A DNA stretch of 64,000 nucleotides, taken from NCBI GenBank assembly GCA_963580455.1, contig OY756958.1:22828501-22892500 (forward strand). The letters run 5' to 3'. The translations under genes were made by a program, and so were the position numbers. The notes beneath the pieces were generated by a model that had not been told where the DNA came from, ran no database searches, and worked only from the letters and a program-made list of their open reading frames with translations. Position 1 is the stretch's first letter. The number at the start of each line of letters is the position of its first letter. The DNA comes from Euonymus europaeus (lineage: Eukaryota > Streptophyta > Magnoliopsida > Celastrales > Celastraceae). Shown piece by piece: positions 32,654 through 45,904 of this stretch.

Positions 32654-35600
32654 ATGGAGATGTACGGTCGGGGCCAAGAGGGTTTGCAATCGGACCCGTC
32701 CATGGAGTGGAGCGGACCAGGAGCTGAGACAGGGCTGGAAGGTGACCTTCATTGTGCTTATTCTTGGGAATGGAATTCCGATCGTGTTTTTTCTTTGTGT
32801 AGTGGTTAATGGAATGTGATTTGTTGTTTTGGATTTTTGGTTTGTTTGGTGAATGTGTTTGTGTAGAACCTATGTGGCGGTTGGGGTTGGGCAGCGGCGG
32901 AGGAGGCGATGTGGGGCAGTTTGGGTATCCGGAACGGCCGGACGAGGCCGATTGTAAATACTATTTGAGGACCGGATTTTGCGGGTATGGGTCTCGGTGC
33001 CGGTTCAATCATCCACGTGACCGTGGCGCGGTAATTGCACTGATTTATTATTATTTCTCTTCAGGGCTCATCTCGAGGGTTTTGATCGGTTTCGGTGACG
33101 TAAATTGATTTTCCTTTTTTAGTTAGGTTCGATCCTTAAGTTGTGGATTCGATGATGTATTTTTCTTTCTTAGCTTCAAAATACTCTGAATTTCTACTGA
33201 ACTTAAAAAAAATTGATTAACGTGTAAAGATATGATAATGAGATCTGTGTTATTGATAGAATTGATTGTAGAATCGATGCTTATTGATTAATTTGAAAGA
33301 TGATTCTGCTTAGATTCTGGGAGCTGCAAGAGCCGGTGGGGAGGACTATCCAGAGAGAATCGGTGAGCCGGTTTGCCAGGTAGTGGGTTTGGATGTTTTT
33401 GTATGCCAAAACTGATTCTGGGCAATGTCCATTCAATGTACTGTTAACCTTTACTTTCGTCCTTTATTCTTATATATGGCGCATGTCAAGTTTCCAGGTG
33501 GCCAATGGTCACTAATATTTTCTGCCTCTTTAATTTCTGGTTACAGTAGTTAACTGATGCATTTTCGTTAACTATCTCGCTTTCACTTTATCTGCAGTAT
33601 TACATGAGGACAGGAGCTTGTAAATTTGGTGATTCCTGTAAGTACCACCATCCCAGGCAGGGAGCTGGTGCTGTTAATCCTGTGTTGCTAAACTATTATG
33701 GATACCCACTGCGTCCGGTGCGTGCATTTATTTTTGACTCATGAGGATTATTTTCGAGTTGCATTCCTAAGAATGAAACTGAGTTTGCTTAAACTTGATT
33801 TGGACTAACTACAGAGAGAAAAAGAGTGTTCATACTATGTGAAAACTGGACAGTGTAAGTTTGGCGCAACATGTAAATTTCATCACCCTCAACCAGCCAA
33901 TGTACAATTTCCAGCACCAGCAGTGCCAGCCCAAGTTTCACCTGTGCCAGCGCCAGTACCTGCACCTGCAACATATCAGTCAGTGCAGTCTCCATCTGTG
34001 CCTTCATCTCAACAGTACGGGGTAGTGGTCGCGAGGCCTCCTCTTCTGGCAGGCTCATATGTACAAGGGCCTTATGGTCCTGTCTTGCTGTCCCCCGGAA
34101 TGGTTCCTATTTTGGGATGGAGTCCTTATCCGGTTTGTGAATGAAGGCTTTTACCCAACATTTTATTTAAATTAATTATTTACTTAACAAATTTGTTATT
34201 TCACCTGGTGCAGGGACCTGCAAGTCCGGTAGCCATTCCTAGTACTCAACCCACGGTTGGATCAGGCTCAGTGTATGGTGGCACACAATTATCTCCATCT
34301 GCACCGGCATACGCAAGGCCTTATCAGCCCTCACCTTTTTCTGCTGGTTCTTCAAGCATTAGCCAGAAGGAGCATCCATTTCCTGAAAGACCTGGCCAAC
34401 CAGAATGCCAGTATTTCATGAAAACAGGGGACTGTAAATTTGGAAACTCGTGTAAATACCATCATCCGCAAAGAGCGCTTGTTGTTCTTAGCCCCATGGG
34501 TCTTCCTCTACGTCCGGTAAGCATCTGCACGAATTCTTTTGCGTGGTGATACTTTATTTTGGGTGGCGGATAATCTATCTGCTACGCTTAAAAAGCTTTA
34601 GATGTTTTTATCCAACAGACTTCTTGGAGTTCCTGCAGCTTTGGTTTTTTCCCTCTTATTATTGCTTTACATATAGAGATTGGTACACAATTTATGTCTA
34701 TTGTCTACGCAATTGTTTATGTGGAACTTTAGAATTTAATCTCCTGAAGTGATTGCTTTCTGCGTTCAATTGTGTACAAATGATACTTCAGTTATCTAAT
34801 TGATCTCTTTCTATCTGCTCTCTCCACCTTGCCGTTCGCAGCTTGGATTTCGTCTTGACTTCTGAGAAACATGAATGTTTTCTTGCCCTGGAATTTTAAT
34901 TTTTGTCCTTTATTTAGGGTTTATGTTTTAAGTTCTGCTTCATGCCTATTCATTTATGCTGCATTGGTTGGCTTCCAATTCGTTGCAACTTTGCAACTAT
35001 TACCAAATCGAAGCTTGTACAATGAGATTGCTTAATTTTATATTTGTTCTGGAGAATTGAAGCTCTTAAGAGCTCTTTGACTGGTTGTGTCAACTGCAAT
35101 TATCAACTAGAATTGTTTTTACCAAACCTTTTGAGCGACTGCAACATAAAATAAGGTGAGTATTGCATAGAAATTTTTTTTAAAAAAAATTCAATGAGGC
35201 TGTTGTGGCTGAGTTGTACAACTTGTCTGTCCATAGGGCATCTGAAATCGTGGTCATGATTGTTTGAGTCATGCCAATTCTCCGGAACCCTTGCTACATG
35301 CATTGATGAACTGTTTCTAATACCAGATGCACTTTTATGAATATAGATTATAGAGTACTTTCTCCGAATTTTGTCTTGTCTGATTCTATGAAACTTTTTT
35401 TTTATCAAAATTAAGATGGATTCAATGCTGATTTCTTAAATCTTGTTAAAAGCGTTAACACCTCTGCATCTGCTGAGATCAATGAGGTAGTTTAGTTGCA
35501 GAAGTTCAAGACTTCAAGTGCCTCATCATACCTTATCTGAAGACATGATGTTGGCTTCGCTGTGATAGTTTCGTTCTTAAAGATTAGCACTCTCCTCTGT

Positions 35601-36408
35601 TGACCCAAATAAATCCCTGATAATATTTCTGACGCATAGTCTGGTCAAAGAAAAAAGGTTCTGGCATTTGATGTCTAGTTTTTCCTTTTCAGCTATCAAC
35701 TGTGCAAGTTTTTTCCCTTGTTAGATTCATCTCTGATATCTGCATTTCTCCACTCTGCAAGTTATTTTTTATGCCATTTTTGGTTGTCTAGTTTTACTGC
35801 TTCCAAAATTCTGTTTGATGTATATACTATATGCTGATGTTATCTGAAAACTCTGCTTGTTATAACCTTGCTACTTCCAATTCTCACACGATGTCAGCAG
35901 TCTAGACTTACATTATGGTCGTCAATTTGCCTCCTCCATGGAATTTACTGTTAGATTCTTTTATTTGCTAGGTGTTATAATTTCATTCTGCTGCTAATAC
36001 TTTAACTGATTCTTTCTTCATGTTAATCAGGGTGCACCACGTTGTGCTCATTATACGCAGCGCGGAGAATGCAAATTTGGACCTGCATGTAAATTTGATC
36101 ATCCAGTGGGAACACTTAGTAACAGTCCTTCTGCATCTTCGCTTGCTGATATGCCAGTTGCCCCTTACCCTGTGGGATCTTTAGTCGGTACTCTAGCCCC
36201 ATCATCCTCGTCCTCAGAATTACGGCCTGAACTGATGTCAGGATCCGGCAAGTACTCCAGTTCAACCAGAATGTCTTCATCTTTGAGTACTTCTAGTGGA
36301 TCAGTTGGTTCAGTTTTTAGTGCGTCAATTCCTTATTCTAGCATGCAACAGTCTAGTGAGAGTACAGGTCATGCAGCTGGCAGCAGCAGCGTGGAGGGCA
36401 CACCTTGA
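32654..36408 (+). CDS. CCCH zinc-finger protein, ZFN/C3H32-C3H58 type
   Basis: A plant-type protein with five CX8CX5CX3H fingers, a family that binds DNA or RNA. Exons by splice consensus, phases all consistent: 32654-32741, 32867-33030, 33314-33379, 33598-33717, 33815-34132, 34214-34516, 36031-36408; total 478 residues. Fingers are near residues 60-78, 104-123, 150-169, 317-336 and 358-377, each with the (K/R)FG or YG core (e.g. [20 protein letters not shown]). A Pro/Ala/Ser-rich linker with [12 protein letters not shown] separates fingers 3 and 4, as in Arabidopsis C3H32/C3H58; the tail is Ser-rich. The ATG is chosen because [10 protein letters not shown]...SDPSMEW matches how the family begins. 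The sixth intron is long (1.5 kb). RNA or DNA targets are not deducible. Confidence 0.92.
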
Positions 36409-38121
36409 ACCGGGCAGGAATGTTAAGCTTTTCCTGTTCATTCCTCTTTTTGATCAAATTCATGAACATAAAGGTCATCTCTTTTTTCCTTCTGGGTGAA
36501 GTCTTAAAATAGGACGCCTTAGTTTCTCACCCATCATGCTTCCATGATTCGGTTTTAGCGCTCACAAGCTCTGATCATTCCTGTGTTCATATAATCTTAC
36601 TATGGCCATCCTTTTAATCTTGAATAAGCCATGGCCAGCCCTCAAAAATTTTAGCAACCCCATATAGCTTTCCTTTTTGTTCCATACAACCATGAAAACG
36701 AATCGGACACTTCCATTAGGCAAATCCACATCCAACTCCGAGTCTCCAATTTTGGAGTTTATTTATGGGTCCAATCTTTTTCGAAAATGAAAAAGATGAC
36801 TGTTTATGTTTTATCATGTCAAGACCTTATTTTGATTGGGAATGTGCTTCCAATTCATCCTAGAAAGGAATTTAAAGTTATTACTTTTTCCCTAACTTTT
36901 TGGGTTTGGTGTTTTTTTATTGTGAAAATTGAATGATTATAGACTTCAGGAGGCATCCCCTTATATGGGAATGAGATACATAGTTAAATTATGACAATTG
37001 AAATGCTCGACATTGTTTTCTGAAAATTTGTTATGAAATACAAATGAACAGTTGCACTGAACTGATTCTTCTGCTCTCATTTTGTTTCATTATTTCTTTA
37101 TGCTTTTTAATTGTACATGCCAGGTGTCCGGTAAACATCCGGCACGAAGGAATCCTTTGTGTCTGGAATATATTGTATAAGATCAGAGTTCTTGTACGTG
37201 GTAACAACCATTTAAGGTAGATTGGGGTCTGAAGGTCAGGACATGTGCTCATATTTCTCTTCCCTAAATGAAGAGATGATATTGGACAAGTTTGCTGGTC
37301 TCTGCAGATATTATGGGGTTTATTAGCTACTTAGGTTGGTTAGATGATGGAGAGATTATGAATCACTTAGGGAGATGTATAATCATTGATCAAGTATTTG
37401 CATTGTATATCACCAAATCCAGCTTTGACCTCAGCAATCTCTGTACTCGTGTGAAAGGGATTCTGTCAGTACCTAGGGTTTCTGGGGCTTGTGTTTGTTA
37501 AGCAAGCAGTCTACATAGCTATTTCTAATGTATATGTATGCAATATTTGCTTTTTGCCTGGTCTAGAAAAGACGAGGCAAACCGCATAAAAGCAGTTAAA
37601 ATTAGGCAGTCATCAAGACATCAACATTATTGTATATGCCTAGAGGGGAAGACAAGATTCAACCCTCATTGTCTCCGATCTACTTTCTAAACCAAGTATT
37701 TTTTTTTAGTCTTTCCTGGCAATTCCACAGCAAATTGCACAATAAATCTTGCGGAGGAGCTCCTCCAGCCCCCTCTTTGCAAGGTGGTTTTTTGGCCTCG
37801 TATGGAGGTCGATCTTAGGTGGTTGGGGCAGCGATGGTCTTAGTGATCCAAAGAATTACAAGTTTGCCAAAGAAAATACTGCATTTTTGTCTTGAAATTA
37901 AACTTAAAGAAAGGTGCTTTTCAACCGACCTTTTCCATTGCAAGCAAAATGGACATCAGAAGTCTTTGTTTGGGGGTGAAATTACAGTGAAAGGAAACAC
38001 ACTAACAAAGACAAAAAAAGTGCGTGCAGATGAGAATGATATATCAGTACTAAATTAAAACAAAATTTAAAGAAAAAAGAAGAACCGAAAGACATGCACC
38101 CACAAACAAACATAATATATC
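36409..38121. other. 3' UTR of the CCCH gene and convergent spacer
   Basis: The two neighbouring genes converge here. The first several hundred bases are T-rich, as expected for a 3' UTR. No domain-bearing frame was found; a 12-bp palindrome GAGGAGCTCCTC lies near 37753. Confidence 0.5.
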
Positions 38122-39213
38122 TCAGAAGAATGAGTAACCAAAATCAACTCCTTGATCACTAAAAGGAGGAAGAGAGACAAAACCAGCGTTATCGATGGCG
38201 GTCGGATACACAACATCTATGCAGCCATCTTCTACCATCACTTGGTTGTTGGATATGGCAGAATATAAATCACATGAGTAATACTGTTGATCATCTCCAC
38301 AAAAGGCAGCAGCAGCAGCATTATTGTTGAATTCACACAAGGAATTAGGGAAGTTTGTAGAAGTAGAAGCATTGATAGGCACATTTGTAGCATCTGGTGC
38401 ATAGACATAACCAGTCTCAGAGAAGTGATCATATGAAGTATCACTAGGCTGGCTAGTTCTTGAGTTTGTAGTACTAGGACTAGAAGGAGGTCTTAAGCAG
38501 TAATCAGGCACAATGCAACCTAAATACCCTGAGTTAGAATACTGATCGTCAGTACTATTGGAAAAGAAAAAACTGTCCTCATGCGATGAAGTTTCAGTAC
38601 TAGAGTTTGAGTTGTTTGATTGGATTGGATTACTACTCTCAGTGGCACAAACTCCAATTACCTTGGTTATTGGACCACTTTCTTGAATGGAGATTTGCCT
38701 AGCAGGATCAGAAGCAGTAGTATAGAATAGCTGTGAAGGTGGCAGAAGGGCTTGAGCATCAAATGGAGACAAAAGAGAGTGATGAAAATGATCATAGCCA
38801 CCAGTGTTTTGGTCATGATCAGTAGTGGTAGCGTATATAAAGTTGGTTCTTGCTTGTGTGCCTTTCATGGAAAGTGCAGCTCTATCATAAGCAAGTGCTG
38901 CTTCATGAGCAGTATCGAATGTACCAAGCCAATGCCTTTCCTTAGTTGTTGGGTCTCTTATTTCAGCAGCATATCTTCCCCAAGGCCTCTGTCTTACTCC
39001 AAGAAATCTCCCTGGTTCAGCTTGCTTTCTACGCCCTCTTCGCTCACCACCGGACCGTGACTGAGGCGCCTGACGCTGAAGAAGGGCTTGACCCTGATGA
39101 GTATTTGATGACGCAGCTGGTTCACTGCTTCCATTGAAGGGTTTATTTAAAGTAGTTTGGGATGTGAACATCGCTGTTGTAACAAGGAGAGAGGTTTGAG
39201 AGAGCGAGGTCAA
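38122..39213 (-). CDS. AP2/ERF transcription factor, PUCHI/ERF086-like
   Basis: A single-exon, 363-residue nuclear transcription factor with one AP2 domain at residues 69-127 ([19 protein letters not shown] ... [20 protein letters not shown] ... RTNFIYA). It is preceded by a basic [11 protein letters not shown] stretch. After the domain, [17 protein letters not shown] resembles the conserved block of Arabidopsis PUCHI (ERF086) and grass FRIZZY PANICLE/BRANCHED SILKLESS relatives, which control lateral organ and floral meristem fate. The C-terminal half is Ser/Asn/Asp-rich, likely activating. Orthology to PUCHI is supported by its neighbours here (CCCH gene on one side, kelch and glutaredoxin genes on the other) but rests on memory of the Arabidopsis order. 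Confidence 0.9.
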   Translation of the reverse strand: MTSLSQTSLLVTTAMFTSQTTLNKPFNGSSEPAASSNTHQGQALLQRQAPQSRSGGERRGRRKQAEPGRFLGVRQRPWGRYAAEIRDPTTKERHWLGTFDTAHEAALAYDRAALSMKGTQARTNFIYATTTDHDQNTGGYDHFHHSLLSPFDAQALLPPSQLFYTTASDPARQISIQESGPITKVIGVCATESSNPIQSNNSNSSTETSSHEDSFFFSNSTDDQYSNSGYLGCIVPDYCLRPPSSPSTTNSRTSQPSDTSYDHFSETGYVYAPDATNVPINASTSTNFPNSLCEFNNNAAAAAFCGDDQQYYSCDLYSAISNNQVMVEDGCIDVVYPTAIDNAGFVSLPPFSDQGVDFGYSFF

Positions 39214-39301
39214 GTGTTGGGAGCTACAAGTGCAAGAGGGTTTGATTTAGAATATGGAATGAAGTAGTGTAGTAGTGAGTGAGAGTGAGAGTGAGGGAGG
39301 G

Positions 39302-39321
39302 TTATATATATATATATATAG
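39302..39321 (-). promoter_or_regulatory. TA-rich core promoter of the ERF gene
   Basis: An 18-20-bp TA repeat about 90 bp upstream of the ERF start codon on the minus strand; it fits a TATA box position. It is flanked by GA-repeat DNA nearer the gene (39270-39300). Confidence 0.5.
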
Positions 39322-42300
39322 GCAAGTCTTTTAAAGACTGACTTGATTTTTATGGAGAGAAGAGGGGGGAAGGACATACGTAGCAAAGGATACATGTCTA
39401 TATTCTTTGGAAGACCATATCCGTTCTTTTCCAACCCTATATACTTTTATATATTTTCTCAAAAAAAAAATATTCTTTTATATTAATTATAACCTCAACT
39501 CACATGAGAAAATATTCATTGTTCTACATATATATTATACATTTATATATGCAGTCTTGGCAGTTTTTGCAAGGTAATATAATTTATCTTCTTCTGCTTC
39601 TACTAATCAAGCATGATTTTAACCTGGCAGGTTTGAGTAAATGAGGCAAAAATTACATCATGTTGATGTAAGCATATGAATACATATATATATACACACA
39701 CACACAGAAGTATATATTATTCAGAATATGACCAAGATCATGTGTAAACCTGTGCTGCTGCTAGCCAATCTACTACCTAGAAATGGACACTTGTAACTAG
39801 CTTATATGGACCGTATGTAAACACACCTCAACACTATTAATATCTACAATGCATATACAATGTTAGAAAGCTCCAAATTAAACCATGTAGGAAATGAGTG
39901 GTTGGTTTTCGATTGGAGCAAAATCCTTGAACTAATTACATTTGCACATGCATGTGAATCCGCATTCTGTGCAAAATAATTTCATTATTGTTAATTATTT
40001 CTTGTCTTCTTCATATTGTCAAAGATAGCAGTTAGCTATAAGATCATATATCTCTAGCAAAAACAAAATAGAAAATAGTACTGTCCAAAGAATTAAGGTA
40101 GTGATTGTTTTAGGCTCCCATGTCTTGATTCATGGAAACAAGCTCACATCATAGTGCATATATAAAAAAGTCAAAAGTTTCTCTCTTTGATTTGTTTGTC
40201 ACTTTGTGGGTTTCACACACAAATATGATATATGGTTATAATTTATAATAACGTCATGGTCTCTATATAGTATATACATATATGGATGCTGTTGCATTAA
40301 TTAATTTTCAAGTAATTAATTTGAGTTAATTAGCTGAAATTAAGTTAACAAAATGTCATCAAGAATTATTGTGAAATGAGAATTTTTATACACTATGATA
40401 AAACCACTCACTTGAGTGAGCCTAATTGGCGAATCTCTCCGACGTCAAACTGTATGGATCAACTCGGGAGGTTATAAATTTGATTTTTATTGAGAAAAAT
40501 ATTTTTGTGCTGTTATTTTCCGTAAAAAGAAAACGAAAAAGAAAAAGAGAGCGTATGCACTATTATACCCTCAAAATCTGCTCTTTTTTTTATTTGTTCA
40601 TTTTCGAGTGAATATGAGAGCTAGCAAAAAGCAAAGACACACACATTGGGGTCACTGTCCTTGATCTCCAAAAGTAATTGTATAAAAGGCTATAGTCAAA
40701 AGGGTAATCAAAAGCTTAAAGAACATTTTAAAAGCAATTGTTGTATTTATATAATTTTTTGCACATACAAAATATATAAGTGGGGCATGCACTAAAACAT
40801 TCAAATTAATAGTTTCAGAAAAGAAAGAAAGAGGGCAAGTGTGATCTCTTTGATGAGCCCTTCACATGCTAATATATAATGGCATTGGGAATGACATAAA
40901 CTAATCATAATATGAAATGGGTCAACCTCCTCTTTTTTCTTTTTCATGTTTTTTTGCATTCTCCCAATCCTTTTCTAGTGCTACTCAAAATGTTATGATG
41001 ACCTAATACCATTATTATTTATTTGTTAAAGAATTATTTAGAAAACAAATCCACAGAGAGAGCCAGACACCAAGCAGGATACAAGGTTGTAATATATGCA
41101 ACTTAATCATCAATGTCATGTCTTTTAAGAATGTCAAGGACATAGGTTCTATGACCCTTGACTCATCCACTAAAGAAACAAAAAGACATACATAGAGAGA
41201 TGGTTGTTTTATTTGATCCTATCATAATATAGCAATATCCATACACATGCTTGTATGAGTATCATAATGTCCTCATGTGATGAACCAAAATATGTATATA
41301 AAAAAGCACATTTTGAAAGGAAATTTTGAATTAAGAGTATCTCATATCGGATTGACATAATCCAATCGACTGACATATAAGTAAAGGTACAATAATCTCT
41401 CTCACACAAGTAACACATTTTCAGGGCCTAAGAACCATAGACGATTACGCAAGAAGAATAAAACTCGAAACGAACAATATTGATTTGTAGTGTCCGAATT
41501 GTATTTTCTATTTGGTTTTAAAAAAATCAATGAATACCGTGTGAATTCTCAAGTGCATGCTAAACATCAGTGAACTCATTCTAATTGAACATAAGCATAT
41601 TTTCGTTTGACCTATACCGTGTGAATTCTCAAGTGCATGCTAAACATCAGTGAACTCATTCTAATTGAACATAAGCATATTTTCGTTTGACCTATTTTTG
41701 AATACTCCATTATGGAATGATATAAAAGGAAAAAAATACATAATTAGTGGGTTATGCATTTTCCTGCCTTTGCATGAAAGATATTTCAACATTTGAGAAG
41801 AGGAAAGGTCAGTAGACTCAGTCAAGCCTCCTTGATCTTCTGAAAAGGTGTGAGCTTGATTGTAATGCAAAAGGTTGGAATTTTGACTAACAACACTCTC
41901 TCAAGAGAGTTGAGAGTTTTTGATATATGTATAATAATAGCCAAATAAGAGTGTATATATACATGTAGGGGCCTCCTATATCTCTTTTTCTTAGATGAAG
42001 AAGTCTTGATATGGTACATTTGTACTTTTTGGGTAAGATTAGAATTTTGCACATTCTCCCAACACAATTATATATTCTTTTTTGTTTTGTGTCAAAATTT
42101 CAATCCGGGTTTCAGGGATAAAGACTTTGACGAGAAAACTGAAAAGGATGTGATTAGGGTGGTGATTGATTCTATATAATAATCTATACATGCATATATA
42201 ATTACAGAAGAAGGGTTTTTATCACAGTTATTGTATAAAAAAGATGCCTCTCGATGGGGTTCTCTGCAAACTTTTCAGTCAAGAAGTCAAACACACTCGT

Positions 42301-43500
42301 GGACTCCCACTGGACAATCATATGCACATGCCCCCATCTAATAATTTATAAACAATAAATAATTATTTTTCAATCAAATAATTTTATAAGCTACTGTAAT
42401 TTTATTTTTTTTCCAAAGAAAAATAGCCGACACAAACCAGGATCCGGAATCTAAGACAGACCTCTGGAAGCAATCCAATGACGACCCGCCACGCAATCTA
42501 AAAAGCCCACCGAACCTACACGGTGGCACTGTTGCCACGTAACATCTCTGACTCCATAGTGAGGCCCAAATCTGAACTACGTGTCGAGCAGTGAACCTAG
42601 GCCCCGTACGCACTGCAGCTGACATGGCAGACTAAAAAGGCAATACGAGATACGTGTCAAAGAGGTGGACGTGAATCACGGGCTGAATATACTGTCACTG
42701 TGGTTGTGATAGATGGATTGGCTTTCACTGGAGAATGTTTTTCACAGTAAAACGTACGAAAGTGCAAAGTATGGTGGGATGGGGTGGTATGGTCAAAGAT
42801 TCATTTACGGGACGCTTTGATTTGAGATTGGACCGCTGAGAGTGACTGTGGGTGAAGGTGACAGACCAGAGTTCGGGGCCCTAGTGGACTTAATATCAAG
42901 GATGAGTCTCATGGTCCTGGAATGAACCCTAGGAGGTTCTGAAGATGACCGATAGAGTAATGAAAGTACGAGATATCTCCTTCGTCTGAATCCAAATTCA
43001 TGTACGTCTGAATCATAATTACTTCTGTGTACATTAGAGTCTATTAGTTACTGATCTAAATAGAGACATTCCTTAGTTTGAGAGGATTTTAGTCCGATAT
43101 CATACCAAGTTAGCCAATGTGTCACATTTCGACTGAATAAATAAATAAATAAAACCCAATAATCAGTTATAGTTAATTCCACAATGACGAGCTTTCAAAC
43201 GCAGCAGGTTATTTCCACTGGGGCAATCCGATTGAACCAGTAGATTTCTTCTTGAGATTGGACGGACCAAAGCTCCCTGTAGAATCATGCCACACCATCT
43301 GCATCTGGCAGTCAGCAACGAGGAATCATATTCAACTTATGACACAAAATATCATAGGGAAGCTTCAATATGCAGTTAAGCAATTGGGATGTGAGCAATA
43401 TACACCAATAAAATCTGGCTGAACAGATTCAGATATTCATGTCAATTCTAAATTATTTGATCTGCCATGTATCAACATGAAAAAGAGAGAGAATTATACT
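39322..43500. other. Long gene-poor upstream region
   Basis: More than 4 kb with no domain-bearing frame on either strand. It holds a perfect 80-bp tandem duplication (41535-41694), scattered TA/CA microsatellites near 39680-39710, and a cluster of ACGTG cores at 42579-42672. It is probably upstream regulatory space of the ERF gene plus neutral spacer. Confidence 0.5.
41535..41694. repeat. Perfect 80-bp tandem duplication
   Basis: Copies 41535-41614 and 41615-41694 are identical by eye, each starting TACCGTGTGAATTCTC and ending CGTTTGACCTA. Confidence 0.93.
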
Positions 43501-44689
43501 AGCTAGCTAGTGTCCCTTAAGTTGAGAAGCTTCTGTCATAATCTTACATATAATGAACTGTGTAAGCCTGTTTGCTCTTGCGTAGTTGCATAATACAAAC
43601 ACGGCCGCGCGACCTACTACACAGGCAGTTGCGCGTCCTAATACACCCCTCCCCAACAATCGCAGTATCACCTTCCTTGACACCAAGCTTCATACACACC
43701 ACAAGCCTCCAAAACATGATTGAATATTTTCTCAGACTCTGTATCTGTTGCAGGACATGCATGGAAAGGCTTTCAGAATATTTATTAAGGAATAGCGTAA
43801 ACTGAAAAGATGGCACATAACTATAGAGAATCATATTGATGCATCATAATCCCCTCTGAGAGAACAATGTAGTTCACAATGTGCAAAATTTATGGTGAGT
43901 TACAAATTTCAATAACTCCACAATGTGAACTAATATATAACATAATTAAAAGGCAGAGGAGGTGTATAGTGAGGGTCGATGAAGGGATGGGTTGAGGTAG
44001 CTAGAGTGCAAGAGTTTGGCGGTCAGGGTGGGAAACACGAGCCCCGTAGAACCAGCTGGCAATGGAGATGGCGGCTCTGCGACCACCAAGTAGTGTCTTT
44101 CCATCTCTGTCGCATTTGCCGCTCTGTAGAAAAATGTCAGCTCATTTTAAATTTTACCAAAAGTAGTAGTTGACATTTCAGCCTGTGCAGTAGTATCGCT
44201 TATTGAGCATATCCTAATGTAAATTTGCATGATCAGGATTCAAGAATAAGATGTCAGCTTCTTCTGTTGGGTCATATAAAAATTCGATGTCAAGGAAGTA
44301 GAATAATCCATGCCGTACCAAAAATAGTAGTGGTAAAATTGCCCCTAATTCCATAAAATTTGGTCCATTCCTATGTACTAGATAAAAATTAATCTCTACT
44401 CCTTTTAAATTTGAATATAAGATTGCCTTAGATGACCTGTTCTGAATGAGAACAAGAAGTAAACCTAGTTTGATAATGGAATTAGAATTCATCACAGCAT
44501 AGTTGTTCCTCAACATCACAGTTGTAAAGGAGAATAGCACAAGTGTGGAAAATCCGAGTACCTGGCACGCCATTGAAGTTTCCTACGCGTTCAATCCATC
44601 CCTTGGCTTCCAAATTATCCTACGTAAATTCAACAACTGAAAGTTAAATAAACGAATAAGAACATGAAACTGAAACGGAACACCCAGAA
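43501..44689. other. Spacer next to the RING relic
   Basis: Frames of 96 and 119 codons on minus (43544-43834, 44214-44573) show no domain or plant-like composition that I recognise. Some of this may be further decayed sequence of the RING gene, but I cannot support it. Confidence 0.4.
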
Positions 44690-45093
44690 GCTCACACATT
44701 ATCCTCGATCGCAATACTATCTTTGCCGCCCGGAGAGCTGTTAATTGCTTGCTTCTTGAGGAACTTCCGGCTCGAGAGACTGATGTTGTAGAACGAAGAA
44801 TACTTCCTCTTCAAATTGCTCCATCTACAACTATAATCCAAACAGTAGGCGTGTTTCCAAATTGAAAGAACTGCAGCTCTGCGATCTTAGAGAGCATTTA
44901 AGCAGATCGGACATGATTTCCCATCAATTGCCGCCTTAGTGACTCCCAACACGAAGTTCTTGCTGTTATTGTTGTGTCGCGTCTCTCGTCGCCCATTCTT
45001 GCTGATTGGATAGCGAGAGACCATAAACGACGGTCGCGGTGGTGACTCTGGTAAGGCGGTTCCGAACAATAAACGACGTCGCAAGAGAGCCAA
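44690..45093 (-). pseudogene. RING-finger (Topors-like) gene relic
   Basis: On minus from the ATG at 45091-45093: a basic N-terminus, then KSCPICLNAL, an in-frame TAA at 44887-44889, then DRRAAVL, KHAYC, RWSNLKRK and FYNISLSSRKFLKKQ. The order matches plant Topors-like RING E3 ubiquitin ligases (CPIC ... HAYC ... W..LKRKCPLC ... SLSSR). The third Cys is Trp, the fifth position is altered, and the CPLC pair with its flank is deleted, so zinc binding would fail. The frame ends soon after, near 44690. The rest of the ligase is absent. Confidence 0.72.
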
Positions 45094-45904
45094 AATTTAG
45101 AAAAATAAATAAATCAAATCTAAATACGACGTCGTTAGAGTGTATCTAAATTGAGAACGAAGTATTCAATTTACCTAAAAAATGCTAATCCTAGACGAGT
45201 ACATACCCTCGCTGACTCATTATCAGGTATAAATCAAATTTTCTAATGGGTCAAGTACAAATGTAAATCAATTACTCTTCTTGGTTCTCTATTGCGCAAA
45301 GTGCAAGCACACAATTCACTGTAGGCTAGATTTTCCCACCCATATAAAACATTTATGCTTATTAAACTTAATCGATATGAAAAGGTCACGTGCTCTTGCA
45401 AATCTCAAAAGTTATATCTTATATGTTTAAGAATTGGGCCTGGTATGGTATAAAGTCTGATGATGATGCTATAAAATCGGATAATTACACAAAAGTCAAA
45501 TGGTAAATAGTATCATCCTGAATGACCGACTTATAATTATCCCATATAAAATTATAAATTAGCATTCCACCAACCCAAGGCTTCCCACAGAGACCAGAAT
45601 CACAAATAGCTGAATACAAGCAATGCTAAAGCTCAGCGGCACCATCTACAGCACATACAGGGAATAAACAAAAACGAGGGGATGTAGTTCCTTCAGATCA
45701 ACCCAACGTGTGACTATTACATATATACATCATTAAATCACAGCAAAACATATTCCCAAATCAAAGCAAGTTCTACCTATCCAGTAATTGCTCTGGAAAT
45801 TTGGTGGTTTTACCCAAAAGACTGCCCCACAGTGATTCTCAACCCGCATGCCATCATTTACCTGGGGGGTTGCTAGCTTTTATCAATCAAAACTATACTC
45901 TGCA
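45094..45904. other. Intergenic and probable 3' UTR of the kelch gene
   Basis: AT-rich spacer; the part from about 45600 to 45904 is likely the 3' UTR of the minus-strand kelch gene. No frame of note. Confidence 0.5.

Noticed and set aside
44214..44573. 119-codon minus frame
   Set aside because: No recognisable domain; adjacent to a pseudogene and with no clear link to it.
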